Shown piece by piece: positions 25,389 to 35,317 of a stretch of 53,231 nucleotides of DNA. How positions within the stretch are numbered: the stretch's first letter is position 1; every line of letters begins with the position of its first letter. Source of the stretch: Xanthobacteraceae bacterium (lineage in GTDB: Bacteria > Pseudomonadota > Alphaproteobacteria > Rhizobiales > Xanthobacteraceae); NCBI GenBank assembly GCA_019748335.1, contig JAIEPP010000617.1, positions 1-53,231 on the forward strand, read 5' to 3'. The notes under the pieces were generated by a model, which was not told where the DNA came from, did not search any database, and saw only the letters and a list, made by a program, of their open reading frames with translations. A program made the translations under genes and the position numbers.

Positions 25389-25900
25389 CGCGGGCTCCCA
25401 AAAAGATCGCACAAAGTACGAGGCCGCCCCCCTGGCCGCCCGTTACGAAACATTGCCGTACCGCCGTGACCGCAGCGTGATCGCCCTCGGCATCATCCCG
25501 CAGGCGATCGCGCGCGGCCGCCGCGTGCCAGTCACGAAAACCGTCTTGCGTTTGCAATGAGAATTGCAAAGTCCCCGCATGCGTGAACTTGACATGGCGC
25601 AACCCCCGGCGAATCCAGGAATATCGCAATACCGCCTTGGTTGTGTCACGTCTGCCTGCCGGACGCCCCGATCCAGCGAAGGTGGTCGGCCGGTGTGACC
25701 AGCCCTTGCCCGCTCCCCCGTCCTAAGGGCGCAGGGGCTTGCGATCGCGCCGTTGCGCCCGAACGTGCAGCAAACGCCACGGAGCCCTGCCAGCGGCCGT
25801 CACTGAACGGTCCGCTCGCGATCAGTTGACCGGTACGATCGCTTGGGACGAGCCATGCATTTCGAATGCCTTGTTTCGAAAGATGATGTTGCGACCCGCG
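25389..25900. other. Intergenic stretch, nothing recognised
   Basis: About 500 bases between the cytochrome operon promoter side and the 3' end of the TetR gene. Frames present are short and without similarity. The cytochrome operon promoter should lie here, but I could not identify convincing -35/-10 elements. Confidence 0.3.
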
Positions 25901-26494
25901 TTAGCCCCTAATTCGAAGACCGTCCACGAACACATCGACGAGCCGCAGGACACTCACCTGCCAGCCGGGCTGGTCGTGCAAATGGCACATCCCCACCAAC
26001 GCCCTGATCAGATCTTCGGGCGAAATATCCGAGCGTATTTCGTCTGTGTCGACGGCACGCTGCAACAGCTCCCCGACGGCCCGGGTCAGGCGGTCCAGCG
26101 AATAGGCGTAAAGATCCGCTGGCGCATGTGTCGCAAGGGCAAGTGCCGCCAGCATCCCCTTCTTGGTCGCGACGAGCTCGACATTGGCGTGCAGCCAAAG
26201 GCGCAGCGCGTCGACGGGTGCCACACCGCTTTTCAAACGCTCGGCGTACGCACCCAGCTCCTCGACCTCGTGCCGGTAGACAGCCTCGAACAAAGCCTCC
26301 CGTGTCGGGAAATGGCGATAGAGGGTCCCGATGCCGAGTCCCGCACGGCGAGCGACAGCCTCGAGGCTGGCATCAGGCCCGCCCGCGCTGAATACGAACT
26401 TGGCGGCGTCGAGCAGACGTTCGCGGTTTCGAACCATGTCCGAGCGGGGCTTGCGTCGGATTAGCTTGAGATCGTCCATTCCGAATTCGCCCAT
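25901..26494 (-). CDS. TetR-family regulator, divergent from paoABC
   Basis: A 197-aa regulator. The helix-turn-helix (residues about 14-60) reads RNRERLLDAAKFVFSAGGPDASLEAVARRAGLGIGTLYRHFPTREALFEAVYRHEV, a standard TetR DNA-binding domain. The C-terminal ligand domain is of the common type in TetR regulators of redox genes. ATG at 26494 (MGEFGMDDLK) or 26479 may be the start; the long frame to 26692 crosses the promoter region and is rejected. It is transcribed away from the PaoABC-like operon, and a 17-bp palindrome lies between them. Confidence 0.85.
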   Translation of the reverse strand: MGEFGMDDLKLIRRKPRSDMVRNRERLLDAAKFVFSAGGPDASLEAVARRAGLGIGTLYRHFPTREALFEAVYRHEVEELGAYAERLKSGVAPVDALRLWLHANVELVATKKGMLAALALATHAPADLYAYSLDRLTRAVGELLQRAVDTDEIRSDISPEDLIRALVGMCHLHDQPGWQVSVLRLVDVFVDGLRIRG

Positions 26495-26527
26495 CCCGAC
26501 TAACGACCGGCACACATCACTTGCAAA

Positions 26528-26544
26528 ACGGAGGCAGCCTCCGT
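26528..26544. promoter_or_regulatory. Palindrome in tetR-paoA intergenic region
   Basis: ACGGAGGC-A-GCCTCCGT is a perfect inverted repeat with a single central base, 34 bp from the tetR start and about 150 bp from paoA. It is a good candidate operator for the TetR protein controlling both directions. Binding is inferred. Confidence 0.6.
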
Positions 26545-26694
26545 ATATTCGCAACACATGGTGCCGGCTTGGCGGACGCGCCCACCACAATGCACATTTG
26601 CCGACCCCGTCAAAGCCAGTCCCGTCCCAGCCGGAAACGCGCGGACGGGAAGGGCAGCCGCGATCATCATAACCGCAATCGATCGGAGCCACGC

Positions 26695-27189
26695 ATGACT
26701 TTCTCGATCAACCTCATCATCAATGGCATGAGTCGGCAAATCGCCCTCGACGACCCGAGGGTCACGATACTCGATTTGCTGCGCGAGCGACTTGACCTCA
26801 CGGGCACCAAGAAGGGCTGCGACAGGGGTCAGTGCGGGGCCTGCACGGTCCTTATCGACGGCCGGCGGATCAATTCCTGCCTCGCGCTCGCGATCAGCCA
26901 TGATGGAGCTGAGATCGAAACGATCGAAGGCCTCGCCGAGGGCGATACGCTTCACCCCGTGCAGGCGGCGTTCATCGCGCATGACGGGCTCCAATGCGGC
27001 TTCTGCACGCCGGGCCAGATCATGAGCGCCATCGGGCTCATCAACGAGGGTCACGCGGGCGATGATCCAGAGCGCATCCGGGAGGGCATGAGCGGCAATC
27101 TTTGCCGTTGCGCCGCCTATATCGGCATAACCGAGGCGGTCCTCGAGGCGCAGAAGGTCCTCGCCCAAGACCGGAGGAACGCGGCATGA
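26695..27189 (+). CDS. paoA: [2Fe-2S] subunit of aldehyde oxidoreductase (PaoA-like)
   Basis: A 164-aa iron-sulfur subunit of the xanthine dehydrogenase family. The plant-type cluster is held by Cys42, Cys47, Cys50 and Cys62 (GCDRGQCGACTVLIDGRRINSC), and the second cluster by Cys101, Cys104, Cys137 and Cys139 (CGFC and CRC). It passes electrons between the molybdenum subunit and FAD. The ATG at 26695 gives a standard N-terminus without the Tat signal that E. coli PaoA carries, so a cytoplasmic enzyme is expected. Its stop overlaps the next start (ATGA). Confidence 0.9.
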   Translation: MTFSINLIINGMSRQIALDDPRVTILDLLRERLDLTGTKKGCDRGQCGACTVLIDGRRINSCLALAISHDGAEIETIEGLAEGDTLHPVQAAFIAHDGLQCGFCTPGQIMSAIGLINEGHAGDDPERIREGMSGNLCRCAAYIGITEAVLEAQKVLAQDRRNAA

Positions 27190-28244
27190 AGACTTTCGAT
27201 TACGTCAGGCCGGCCACGATTGCGGACGCGATCGCAGCCGCTTCCCAACCGGGTGCCGCCTATCTCGCCGCCGGAACCAACCTGCTTGACCTGATGAAGG
27301 GCGGGATCAGCCGTCCGGACACGCTCGTCGACGTAACGTGGCTGCCTGATCTCGACCGCATCAAGCGCTTGCCGGATGGCGGCTTCCGCGTCGGAGCGAT
27401 GGTCCGCAACGCGGACCTCGCTCACGATCCGGATTTCGCCCGGGCCTTTCCGGCTGTCGCGGAGGCGCTTCTCTCGGGGGCCTCGGCGCAATTGCGCAAT
27501 GCCGCCACGGTCGGCGGCAATCTTCTGCAGCGCACGCGCTGTTCTTATTTTTACGATTCGGCGAGCGCCTGCAACAAGCGGTCGTCGGGTGCCGGCTGCG
27601 ATGCACGGCTCGGCGAGAATCATCTCCACGCCGTGCTCGGCTGGAGCGATGCCTGCATCGCCACCAACCCGTCCGATTTCTGCGTGCCGCTCGTCGCCTT
27701 CGATGCGCAGGTCGAAATCGAGGGGCGGGGAGGTTCGCGCGAGATGCCGCTGGAAGCACTGCATAAGCTGCCAGGGGACCGCCCGGACCAAGATAGCGCG
27801 CTGGAGCCGGGGGATCTCATCGTCGCCATCCGGCTCCCGCGGGAAGCCGAGGCCTTTGCGGCACACTCCGGTTACCTGAAAGTTAGAGAGCGCACATCCT
27901 ATGCCTTCGCGGTGGCATCCGCGGCGGCAGCCTTGACGATCGAGAGCGGCGTGATCGGAGAAGCGCGGCTTGCTCTCGGAGGCGTCGCGGCGAAACCCTG
28001 GCGCTGCCGCGAGGCAGAGGCGATGCTACGAGGCGAGGCGCCGATCGCAGAGACGTTCCGGCGCGCTGCGGAGCAGGCGCTTCGCGAAGCCCGGCCGTCC
28101 GGCGAAAACGGCTTCAAGATCGAGCTGGCGCGGCGGATCCTCGTCCGTGCCCTGACCAAGGCCGCAGCGGGCACACCTGATAAGCTTCCCGCTCTTCCCG
28201 CTTCACCTTTCTCAACCGTTTCCGGAGAGCTCCATGTCGCCTGA
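27186..28244 (+). CDS. paoB: FAD-binding subunit with extra [4Fe-4S] cluster (PaoB-like)
   Basis: A 352-aa FAD subunit of the xanthine dehydrogenase family. PGAAYLAAGTNLLDLMKGG and RNAATVGGNLLQRTRC are the FAD-contact motifs. Four cysteines (119, 129, 138, 157) in an inserted loop match the additional [4Fe-4S] site described for E. coli PaoB, which separates this group from classical xanthine dehydrogenases. It begins in a four-base overlap with paoA and overlaps paoC by 11 bases, so the three subunits are translationally coupled. Confidence 0.9.
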   Translation: MKTFDYVRPATIADAIAAASQPGAAYLAAGTNLLDLMKGGISRPDTLVDVTWLPDLDRIKRLPDGGFRVGAMVRNADLAHDPDFARAFPAVAEALLSGASAQLRNAATVGGNLLQRTRCSYFYDSASACNKRSSGAGCDARLGENHLHAVLGWSDACIATNPSDFCVPLVAFDAQVEIEGRGGSREMPLEALHKLPGDRPDQDSALEPGDLIVAIRLPREAEAFAAHSGYLKVRERTSYAFAVASAAAALTIESGVIGEARLALGGVAAKPWRCREAEAMLRGEAPIAETFRRAAEQALREARPSGENGFKIELARRILVRALTKAAAGTPDKLPALPASPFSTVSGELHVA

Positions 28245-30486
28245 GATCGAACTGCAACCCACGCCTCATATGCGGCACGGCTCGAATATCGGGCAGCCTC
28301 TCACTCGTCGCGATGGCGTTCTCAAAGTCACGGGCGCAGCGCGTTTTGCAGCCGACAATCATCCGCCGGGCATGCTTCATGCCGTGATAGCCGCCTCCCG
28401 TATCGCACGCGGTCGCGTGGCATTTCTGGACATCGCGGCGGCGAAAGCGCATCCGGGCGTCGTCGACGTGATGACGCCCGCGCACAAGCCCGAACTCGCC
28501 ATGGACCCCGACGTCAAGACCAATCCCTTCATGTTCCGGCTGGACCTGCTGCAGAACGATGCGGTGCGCTATCCCAACCAGGCGATCGCGGTGGTGATAG
28601 CGGAAACGCTGGAGGCGGCGACGGAAGGCGCGGCCCTGCTCGCTCCCCGCTACGAGGAACACGCTGCAAAAACCGGTCTGGACGGCGAGAGCTTCGTTCC
28701 AGCGAGCGTCGGGGTCGGCAACCCGGCCACAATCAGCAAAGGCGACGTCGAGGCGGGGCTGGCAGCGGCTGAGAAGACGATCGAGGCCGTCTATGAGACA
28801 CCGGGCCAGTACCACAACGCGATGGAGCCGCACGCCATCGTCGCCGCCTGGACAGGGGACACGCTGTCGATCGACACGCCGAGCCAGGGCATGGCCATGG
28901 CGCAGGGGCGCATCGCCGGTCTCTTCGGAATTTCATCGGATGACATTCATATTCGCAGTCCGTTCCTCGGCGGCGGCTTCGGCTCAAAGGGAATGATCTC
29001 CGGTCCGCAGGTGCTGGGCGTCATGGCGGCAAAGCTCGTTGGCCGGCCCGTGAAGCTCGTGCTCAGCCGCGAGCAGATGTACGGGCCCGTCGGCCATCGT
29101 GCACCCACGCGGCAGCGCCTGCGCCTGGGCGCGACCGCAGACGGACATTTGACGGCGATCGATCATCACGCCAGGACCACGTCGAGCAGCTTCGATGATT
29201 TCTTCGAGCCCGCCGCCGATGCCTCGCACACGCTCTATGCCAGCCCCGCCATCGCGACCTCGCATGACGCGGTACGGACCGATGCGGGCACGCCGCTCTT
29301 CATGCGCGCGCCAGGCGAGGCGACCGGCTCGATCGCCCTCGAAAGCGCGATCGACGAAATGGCCTTCGCCTGCGCGATGGACCCGCTCGATTTTCGCCTG
29401 AGGAACTATGCTGAAGCCGAACCGATCTCCGGCAAGCCATTCTCGTCGAAAGCCCTGCGCGACTGCTATGCGCGTGGGGCCGAGCGCTTCGGCTGGTCGG
29501 GCCGTCCTCGCGAACCGCGCCAAATGAGCGATCGGGCGGGATCACTGCTGGGATGGGGCGTTGGAACCGCCACCTTCCCCGCCATCATGTTCCAGGCTGA
29601 GGCGAGCGCCACCGTCCGGCAGGATGGGTCCGGCGTGATGGAGATCGGCGCCCATGATATGGGGCAGGGCGCTTGGACGGCGCTCGCGCAGATCGCCGCC
29701 GATGGGCTGGGGTTGGATATCGAGAGCGTCGATTTCCGTTCAGGGTCCTCGGATCTTCCCGATGCCGGCATCGCGGGCGGCTCGGCGCATACGGCCACTG
29801 CCGGAATGGCCATCCACGAGGCCGGGAAGGCCGTGATCGCCAGGCTCGCGGAGTTCGCGACCAGCAACGAGCGCTCTGCCTTGTTCGGGGCGGGCAATGC
29901 GGGGGTTGTCGCCCGTGGTGGTCGCCTGTTCCGCCGGGACGACGAGAGCCGCAGCGAGAGTTACGGCGACATTCTAAGGCACGCCGGGCTGGAGCAGATC
30001 ACCGCGCGCGGCAAGGGGGCGGCCGATCCGGCAGCGCAATCGAGCTACGCCATGCACGCCCATGGCGCCGTGTTCGCCGAGGTGGCAGTCGATCCCGATC
30101 TGGGTCAGATCCGGGTCACCCGTCTCGTCGGCGCCTTCGCAGCCGGGCGGATCATCAATCCGCATCTCGTACGGAGCCAATATCTCGGCGGCATGATCTG
30201 GGGGGTGTCCTTCGCCCTGCACGAGCAGGCCATCACCGACCGACGGTCAGGCCGGATCATGAACGCGAACCTTGGCGAATACCACGTGCCGGTGAATGCG
30301 GACGTGCCCTCGATCGAAGCCCTGCTGATCGAGGAGCATGACGCTCACGTCAACGCGCTCGGCATCAAGGGCGTCGGCGAGATCGGCATCACCGGAACCG
30401 GCGGCGCCATCGCGAATGCCGTCTGGCACGCTACGGGAAAGCGGTGCCGGCGATTTCCGATCGGACTCGGGGACCTGCTTGGCTAA
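28234..30486 (+). CDS. paoC: Molybdenum-cofactor catalytic subunit (PaoC-like)
   Basis: A 750-aa catalytic subunit that oxidises aldehydes to acids at a molybdopterin cytosine dinucleotide cofactor. PFLGGGFGSKG is the first cofactor motif, MRAPGEATGSIALESAIDEMA and AHDMGQGAWTALAQIAADGLG further ones, and Glu716 in KGVGEIGITG is the essential base. The full length of the family is present. No PaoD/XdhC-type chaperone gene follows in this window, although MCD insertion normally needs one, so it must be supplied from elsewhere. Aromatic aldehyde detoxification is the likely role by homology. Confidence 0.9.
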   Translation: MSPEIELQPTPHMRHGSNIGQPLTRRDGVLKVTGAARFAADNHPPGMLHAVIAASRIARGRVAFLDIAAAKAHPGVVDVMTPAHKPELAMDPDVKTNPFMFRLDLLQNDAVRYPNQAIAVVIAETLEAATEGAALLAPRYEEHAAKTGLDGESFVPASVGVGNPATISKGDVEAGLAAAEKTIEAVYETPGQYHNAMEPHAIVAAWTGDTLSIDTPSQGMAMAQGRIAGLFGISSDDIHIRSPFLGGGFGSKGMISGPQVLGVMAAKLVGRPVKLVLSREQMYGPVGHRAPTRQRLRLGATADGHLTAIDHHARTTSSSFDDFFEPAADASHTLYASPAIATSHDAVRTDAGTPLFMRAPGEATGSIALESAIDEMAFACAMDPLDFRLRNYAEAEPISGKPFSSKALRDCYARGAERFGWSGRPREPRQMSDRAGSLLGWGVGTATFPAIMFQAEASATVRQDGSGVMEIGAHDMGQGAWTALAQIAADGLGLDIESVDFRSGSSDLPDAGIAGGSAHTATAGMAIHEAGKAVIARLAEFATSNERSALFGAGNAGVVARGGRLFRRDDESRSESYGDILRHAGLEQITARGKGAADPAAQSSYAMHAHGAVFAEVAVDPDLGQIRVTRLVGAFAAGRIINPHLVRSQYLGGMIWGVSFALHEQAITDRRSGRIMNANLGEYHVPVNADVPSIEALLIEEHDAHVNALGIKGVGEIGITGTGGAIANAVWHATGKRCRRFPIGLGDLLG

Positions 30487-30930
30487 CTGCCCACCTGTCG
30501 ACATAAGGCAACTCATCGGCTGCTTGCAAGAGCGGGACGCCCCTTTTTTACTGGCCCGTTCGGAGATCAGCACTCGTCCCGATCGACGCGACGGTCAGCG
30601 CCCGCGCCGGAATTCGCCGCGATTTCACGCTGCGTCAGTTCTACAAGCGGACTTGCCGCACTTATCTGCCGGAGCGATCATTCCATGCGATGGTCCTGCG
30701 GCCTCGCACCCGTTTGACGCGAGCCCGGCGGCGCCCAATGGCTCCTATAGCCATCGCGCGCTGAAGCCCGAGCTCAACGAGCTGGCCTTGCTCCGACCAC
30801 GCTAACGGGCAACCCCGGTCCGGAAGCCGAGCGCTTCCGTGGGCTCACGATGCGGTCACGGTGGAACCTGCCATTCAGCACAGGCGAGCGCGAAACGATC
30901 TCGCATTGGAAGTCCCGTACGACGCACGAG
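30487..30930. other. Intergenic stretch, nothing recognised
   Basis: Short frames on both strands here show no similarity. No terminator with a T-run was found after paoC, and no RNA gene is visible. Confidence 0.3.
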
Positions 30931-31680
30931 GCCATGGAGGCGATCTTGTCTAACATCGAAAAACAGGTCGTATCGACGTCCTGGTCCCAAAAACCCGTTT
31001 TGCTCGTCAGATGCGCGGCGACAGCGATGTCGCTCGCGCTGTCTGGATGCGGATCGCTCAACTTCGGGACGAAACCAGTTGCTTTCGGCTCAGTCGACGG
31101 GATCGCGACGACGGGAGGCATCAGGCTGATCACCGAACGGTCGCGGACAGACATCGACGGGAACCGGGTGCCGATCGTCTGCACGGAGCCGAGCCCAGAC
31201 TACGCCGTCGGAATCACGAAGAAGGCCACGGTCTCGGGAGAAGGGACGATCCCGACTGTAGTCGCAGGGGCGGCCGCTTCCGAAATCTTGAAGGCAAACG
31301 TCGATACTTCCAGCGAGGAAAAGATCGAGAAGCTCGAGGGCCGAAAGGCCGGTGTGCTCGCGCTCCGCGACGGCCTTTACGCCGCCTGCCAAAGCTATGC
31401 CAACGGGATCATCGGCCAAGATGCGTACGCAATCATCCTGAGCCAGTACGGAGCGCTTCTGGTGGCGCTGACCGCCGACGCGCCCTCCAACGGCGCGAGA
31501 GCCGCCGCAGCCGGCGCCAAAGAGGCGGCGCTGGCGACGCTGATCGTCGCCTGCATCAACAGGAGCGATCCCTCCCGCGGACCGCCCTACACACTGGGCC
31601 GACATACGGGCCCGGTTCTCAGTCCCGCATTCTGCAACCAAGTACTGCAGAGGGCCCTCGATTATGCCGTCCGCGGCTAA
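30931..31680 (+). CDS. Putative lipoprotein
   Basis: A 249-aa exported protein. A lipobox, LALSGC with Cys39, follows a short hydrophobic stretch (PVLLVRCAATAMSLALSG), predicting signal peptidase II processing and lipid anchoring. The mature part is Ala-rich and helical (AAAAGAKEAALATLIVACINRS) with KIEKLEGRKAGVLALRDGLYAACQSYANGII in the middle. I do not recognise a named family. The start is uncertain: the ATG at 30931 gives a long N-region of about 20 residues, and a start at 30850 adds more. Confidence 0.65.
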   Translation, partial: AMEAILSNIEKQVVSTSWSQKPVLLVRCAATAMSLALSGCGSLNFGTKPVAFGSVDGIATTGGIRLITERSRTDIDGNRVPIVCTEPSPDYAVGITKKATVSGEGTIPTVVAGAAASEILKANVDTSSEEKIEKLEGRKAGVLALRDGLYAACQSYANGIIGQDAYAIILSQYGALLVALTADAPSNGARAAAAGAKEAALATLIVACINRSDPSRGPPYTLGRHTGPVLSPAFCNQVLQRALDYAVRG

Positions 31681-31886
31681 GGGATCCCGCAATCGATTCC
31701 CGATGGCGGGATCCACTCCGTCGACTAATCGGCACGGCATCGCTTTATGCCCTGCCCACCGATTGCCTATCCCGGTGAGGCTTGCGCTCGCATCGGCGAG
31801 GTCCATCCCGATTGCCGCGTCGGCAATTGAGCGGTGGACATCGCAGATCGTGACCATCTCGTGAATAGGCTCATTCGAGCTCACGG

Positions 31887-32114
31887 TCAGTGAAACGTGT
31901 CCGGCTGGGCAGATGTCGTCTGCGGGTATTCCAGAAGCACGTGCAACGTGGCGTCGTCGACAATCCGAAATGAGTTCGCTCGATCCTCGTGCTCACCAGC
32001 ATCGAACCTTTCCAACGCGACCCGCAAAGCTTGAAGAGGATCGTCGCTTTCGTCCATCGCGACGATCTCGAGGTCATTCAGCCATACGATCGTATAGGTC
32101 ACGGCCAGCCACAC
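31887..32114 (-). CDS. Small hypothetical protein
   Basis: A 75-aa acidic protein, TYTIVWLNDLEIVAMDESDDPLQALRVALERFDAGEHEDR..., with alternating strand and helix character and no recognised family. It lies alone between convergent neighbours. Amino-acid use is balanced, which favours a real gene over a shadow. The start ATG at 32114 lacks an obvious ribosome site. Confidence 0.45.
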   Translation of the reverse strand: MWLAVTYTIVWLNDLEIVAMDESDDPLQALRVALERFDAGEHEDRANSFRIVDDATLHVLLEYPQTTSAQPDTFH

Positions 32115-32258
32115 GCCCGAATATCGATCTCATCCTAGATGTCGGGCTTAGCATGGATGCGGATAGCAACACACGGCAATCTTCCTGCCCTAGGAAACGA
32201 CAATCCGCCCTGCGACAGGGGCGACCATAGTGTACGGTATCCGATCTGCCATCGATCT

Positions 32259-33863
32259 TCACGTGTCGCGCTGCATTCCCTGCGTCGCGTGTGCATGCTC
32301 CTCACTCCTTCCCGGCGGCGGTGCATCGGCAGCGGGAAGGTCAAGGTAGAGTTGCTTGAAGTCATCGTGTTCACGCAGTGCTTCGGGGCGGTAGACACCG
32401 ACCTCATCGCTTGCGCAATCGATGACCGCTTCCAGCGCAAACCGCTGCTTCACCGTCGGATGAACCGTCGCCTGGGGCGCGATCTTCCGCTTGATGATCT
32501 CGTAGTTTGCGTGAGCCAGAAGACTGCGGCCGACACGAGGAAGTCGCTCTCTGAAGGCGTCAATGGCATCGCGCGTCCCCGCGATCTCGCTATGCTGCAT
32601 GCCCGTCGCGTCAGGGAACAGATGCAAAGGCGTCCCGGCGGCACCGGACGCGCTCCCGGCGCCCATCGGCATACCATTGACCGTTATAGGACCGAACCGG
32701 ATCGGATGGTCCAAGGCGAGGATCTCCTGCAGCATCCACTGCAGCGCGATATCGGAAAGACGAGATTCGGTTTCCGGATAGCTGCCGCCGACATCGGAAT
32801 GATTGCCTGCGAACCAAACCTGCGACAATTGCTTGCTCTCCGCTTGTCCCCAAGGGACGCGGTCGAAATCTTTCCGCCTCTCGTCGATGGCGTTGGCAGA
32901 GCGAGCGGTGCCGACATATCTCGAGAGGAGGCGGTCGAAGTTGTCCGACTTCCATTCCGCCTGATGCGAGCGCTTGTCACCCCGGTTCGGGAAGTCATAG
33001 ATCGTCTTGGTGTATTCGGCATGTTGGCGGTACAAGAACCAGCACAACGCCGTCAAGAAAAACACGGCGGCAAAAACAAGCTCCGACCACCAAAAACCGA
33101 AGCCAAAACCGTATCTCACAATCAACGCCGGCACGATCGCCAGTACGCCCGACACGCTGCCCGCAACCAAGGCAAAGAGAAGCGTCAGGCCCGTCTTGAT
33201 CGCGAATCTGCGCATGCCGCTCGCGCCCAAAGCCGCCACGGTGTCGAAGACCCCGACGAAATAGGCCGCCGCGTTGGATCTGTCCTCGTCGGTGTCATCA
33301 CCGGCGAAATTCGAGCCGTACCGGGCGCGAAATCTGCGGCCCTGCTCCTCACGTTCGGCATCGTAATCCTTGCGCGCATGCCCGGCGCCGTGCTCGTAAA
33401 CGGTCTCGACACCCTCCCTGGCGATGTCGTGAACCTGCTTTCGGTAGCGCAGCAGCGGGCCGTCGGCCGCTTTCGTCGGTATGCCGCAGAGCATGATCGT
33501 GTTGGCGAGACAACGAACGGTGTAAGCGCCGCGACTGAAGCCGATCAGGTAAATCCTGTCGCCCTCGCGGTAGTGGTTGATGATGAACTCGTAGCAGTCG
33601 GTCATGTTCTTGGTTATGCCGCGACCCGTCACCGACTGCAGCAGCTTGTCGATCTTCCGCATCGCTCCGGTCAGCCCCCTGGCGCCGCTGTCGGTTCCCA
33701 GCCCTGGATCGTAGAAACAGACCTGCTCGGACGGGTCGGTCGCATTGTCCGGGTGAACGCGCGAGGACCTGTAGAGCTTGTAGACATTGCTTATCCGCTG
33801 CTCTGGGCGGACGCCCCCGTCCTGGCCCGTCCCATCGGAGTAGACGACAATGTTCTTCGGCAT
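32259..33863 (-). CDS. DUF2235 alpha/beta-hydrolase with central membrane segments
   Basis: A 534-aa protein of the DUF2235 family, which includes Tle1-type phospholipases of type VI secretion systems. KNIVVYSDGTGQ opens the fold. The nucleophile elbow is IGFSRGAYTVRCLA. GVFDTVAALG and WFAGNHSDVGGSYPE are the acidic and histidine motifs of the triad region. Two to three hydrophobic segments in the middle (LTLLFALVAGSVSGVLAIVPALIV, ELVFAAVFFLTALCWFLY) suggest membrane attachment, which secreted Tle1 effectors usually lack. No type VI genes are nearby, so a cellular lipase is equally likely. ATG at 33863 chosen by the conserved N-terminus. Confidence 0.82.
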   Translation of the reverse strand: MPKNIVVYSDGTGQDGGVRPEQRISNVYKLYRSSRVHPDNATDPSEQVCFYDPGLGTDSGARGLTGAMRKIDKLLQSVTGRGITKNMTDCYEFIINHYREGDRIYLIGFSRGAYTVRCLANTIMLCGIPTKAADGPLLRYRKQVHDIAREGVETVYEHGAGHARKDYDAEREEQGRRFRARYGSNFAGDDTDEDRSNAAAYFVGVFDTVAALGASGMRRFAIKTGLTLLFALVAGSVSGVLAIVPALIVRYGFGFGFWWSELVFAAVFFLTALCWFLYRQHAEYTKTIYDFPNRGDKRSHQAEWKSDNFDRLLSRYVGTARSANAIDERRKDFDRVPWGQAESKQLSQVWFAGNHSDVGGSYPETESRLSDIALQWMLQEILALDHPIRFGPITVNGMPMGAGSASGAAGTPLHLFPDATGMQHSEIAGTRDAIDAFRERLPRVGRSLLAHANYEIIKRKIAPQATVHPTVKQRFALEAVIDCASDEVGVYRPEALREHDDFKQLYLDLPAADAPPPGRSEEHAHATQGMQRDT

Positions 33864-34430
33864 TAAAACCCATTTCCGCCGCAAGCGGCAAACGTCATCA
33901 CCAGATCATAGGCCCGGTCGCCTAGTCCGGCCGGGTCTCTCGGCCCGTGGGGAGCCGCGTCGGACATATACACGCCACTGGCGTGCTGAAGACAGTCCGG
34001 ACGACCAACCCGATCTCCAGCACGCTCCCCGGTCCGGCACGGATGCCAGCCAGTGCAGACTCCCCGTCGCCGACCATCGTGCACCCCAGGTGACGCACGA
34101 CGCAAAAGGACGCCCGCTCGAAGCCATGCCCCCGCCGCCGTGATCGCAGCGTGATCGTCGGCGGGGGTCAAGCCGGGCACCGGGCCGAAGAAGGAAGATT
34201 CCCCGAACTATTGCATTCGATGACGGGACGAGGACCATTGGTATAGGACGGCTGGGATTAGGTCCCGCCAAGGTCCATGGAGCCGCCCGCGAACGTGCGT
34301 CGACCAGACCCGATCAAATCACTGCCGATGACTTCCGTCCACGGATCGCCGCTCGGAGTCTCGCAGGATGCGGCATCGATGACGCAAGCGCCCCTGATCA
34401 GATCCACATCGAGGTATCGGGCACGTTCCA
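33864..34430. other. Intergenic stretch, nothing recognised
   Basis: Only low-complexity Arg/Gly frames occur. It separates the DUF2235 gene from a transposase remnant and is probably former mobile-element flank. Confidence 0.3.
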
Positions 34431-34774
34431 ATGATCTGCTGCGCCCATTGCCAGATGGACCCGTCGAGGCTCCTCGTCACCGCCCACAAGATCGGTCGCG
34501 AGACGATCGAGATCCGCGACCCGCCCATGCGCTGTCCGTCCGTCGCGCTGCACTTCAGGCGCCAGCGCTACAGCTGCACGTCCTGCAACCAGCGTTCGCA
34601 GATCCGATGCCGGCCCTCCGCGGCAAGCGCATGGTGAAGTCGAGGCACGTCGACCATGTCGTCAAGCGATGCTTCCACGCTACCACCATGGCCCGGGTCC
34701 GCGAGATCGGCCTTGACGAGGACACGATCCGCAATGCACCTGCCTATCGGGAAGATCGAGCGCCGGCACGCTGA
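34431..34774 (+). pseudogene. ISL3-type transposase remnant
   Basis: One frame (34431-34637) reads LLVTAHKIGRETIEIRDPPMRCPSVALHFRRQRYSCTSCNQRS, resembling the N-terminal zinc-binding and strand region of ISL3-family transposases. Another frame continues with GKRMVKSRHVDHVVKRCFHATTMARVREIGLDEDTIRN, the helix-turn-helix that follows in these transposases. At least one frameshift joins them and the catalytic DDE region is absent. Confidence 0.45.
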
Positions 34775-34813
34775 GCCCTTACCGGAACAGATGTCGCCGT
34801 GCCGCAGACGCTC

Positions 34814-35317
34814 CTATCCCGCCCGGCCGGCGGCAAGGAACTCGTCCAGTTGCGCGAAACTGCCCGACCAGCCGCCATCCATAGACGTCATCATGCCTGT
34901 GAAGAACGCCTCCTCCTCAGGCGTGGCGTCAAGCGGCGTCCAACTGAAATCGATCCTGGTCCCTTCGCCATCGTCAACGAACAGCACGGTCGTCAGCATC
35001 TCGAGAGGGAAGAGCTGGGCGAACGGCGCGCGGATACGGTTTCCGGCGGCATCCGCGAAGCCGTGCACCCAGACGAGGCGCGACATCGGCTCGACTTCGC
35101 GGAAGACGAATTTGCTATACATCACGCTGCCGTCAGGCGCGTCCATACGGCCGCGCCACTCGCCGCCCGGGCGCAGGTCGAATGCGAGAATCGTTCCCTC
35201 GGACCCCTTTGGCCCAAACCACTGTGCGAGCGCCTCAGGCGTCGTCCAGGCATTCCATACCCGGCTGCGCGGTGCCTTGAAGGTACGGGTGATCGAGAAG
35301 CGAGGTGTGGCAGTCAT
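34814..35317 (-). CDS. SRPBCC/AHSA1-domain protein
   Basis: A 167-aa protein of the START-like SRPBCC fold, AHSA1 group: RFSITRTFKAPRSRVWNAWTTPEALAQWFGPKG at the start, LRPGGEWRGRM, and DFSWTPLDATPEEEAFFTGMMTSMDGGWSGSFAQLDEFL at the end. Such proteins bind hydrophobic ligands and are often controlled by an adjacent ArsR. Its ATG overlaps the stop of the ArsR gene by four bases (ATGA), so the pair forms one operon. The ligand is unknown. Confidence 0.88.
   Translation of the reverse strand: MTATPRFSITRTFKAPRSRVWNAWTTPEALAQWFGPKGSEGTILAFDLRPGGEWRGRMDAPDGSVMYSKFVFREVEPMSRLVWVHGFADAAGNRIRAPFAQLFPLEMLTTVLFVDDGEGTRIDFSWTPLDATPEEEAFFTGMMTSMDGGWSGSFAQLDEFLAAGRAG

Noticed and set aside
32139..33866. 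Plus-strand open frame of 575 aa
   Set aside because: Antisense to the DUF2235 gene, which has a clear nucleophile elbow and conserved motifs.
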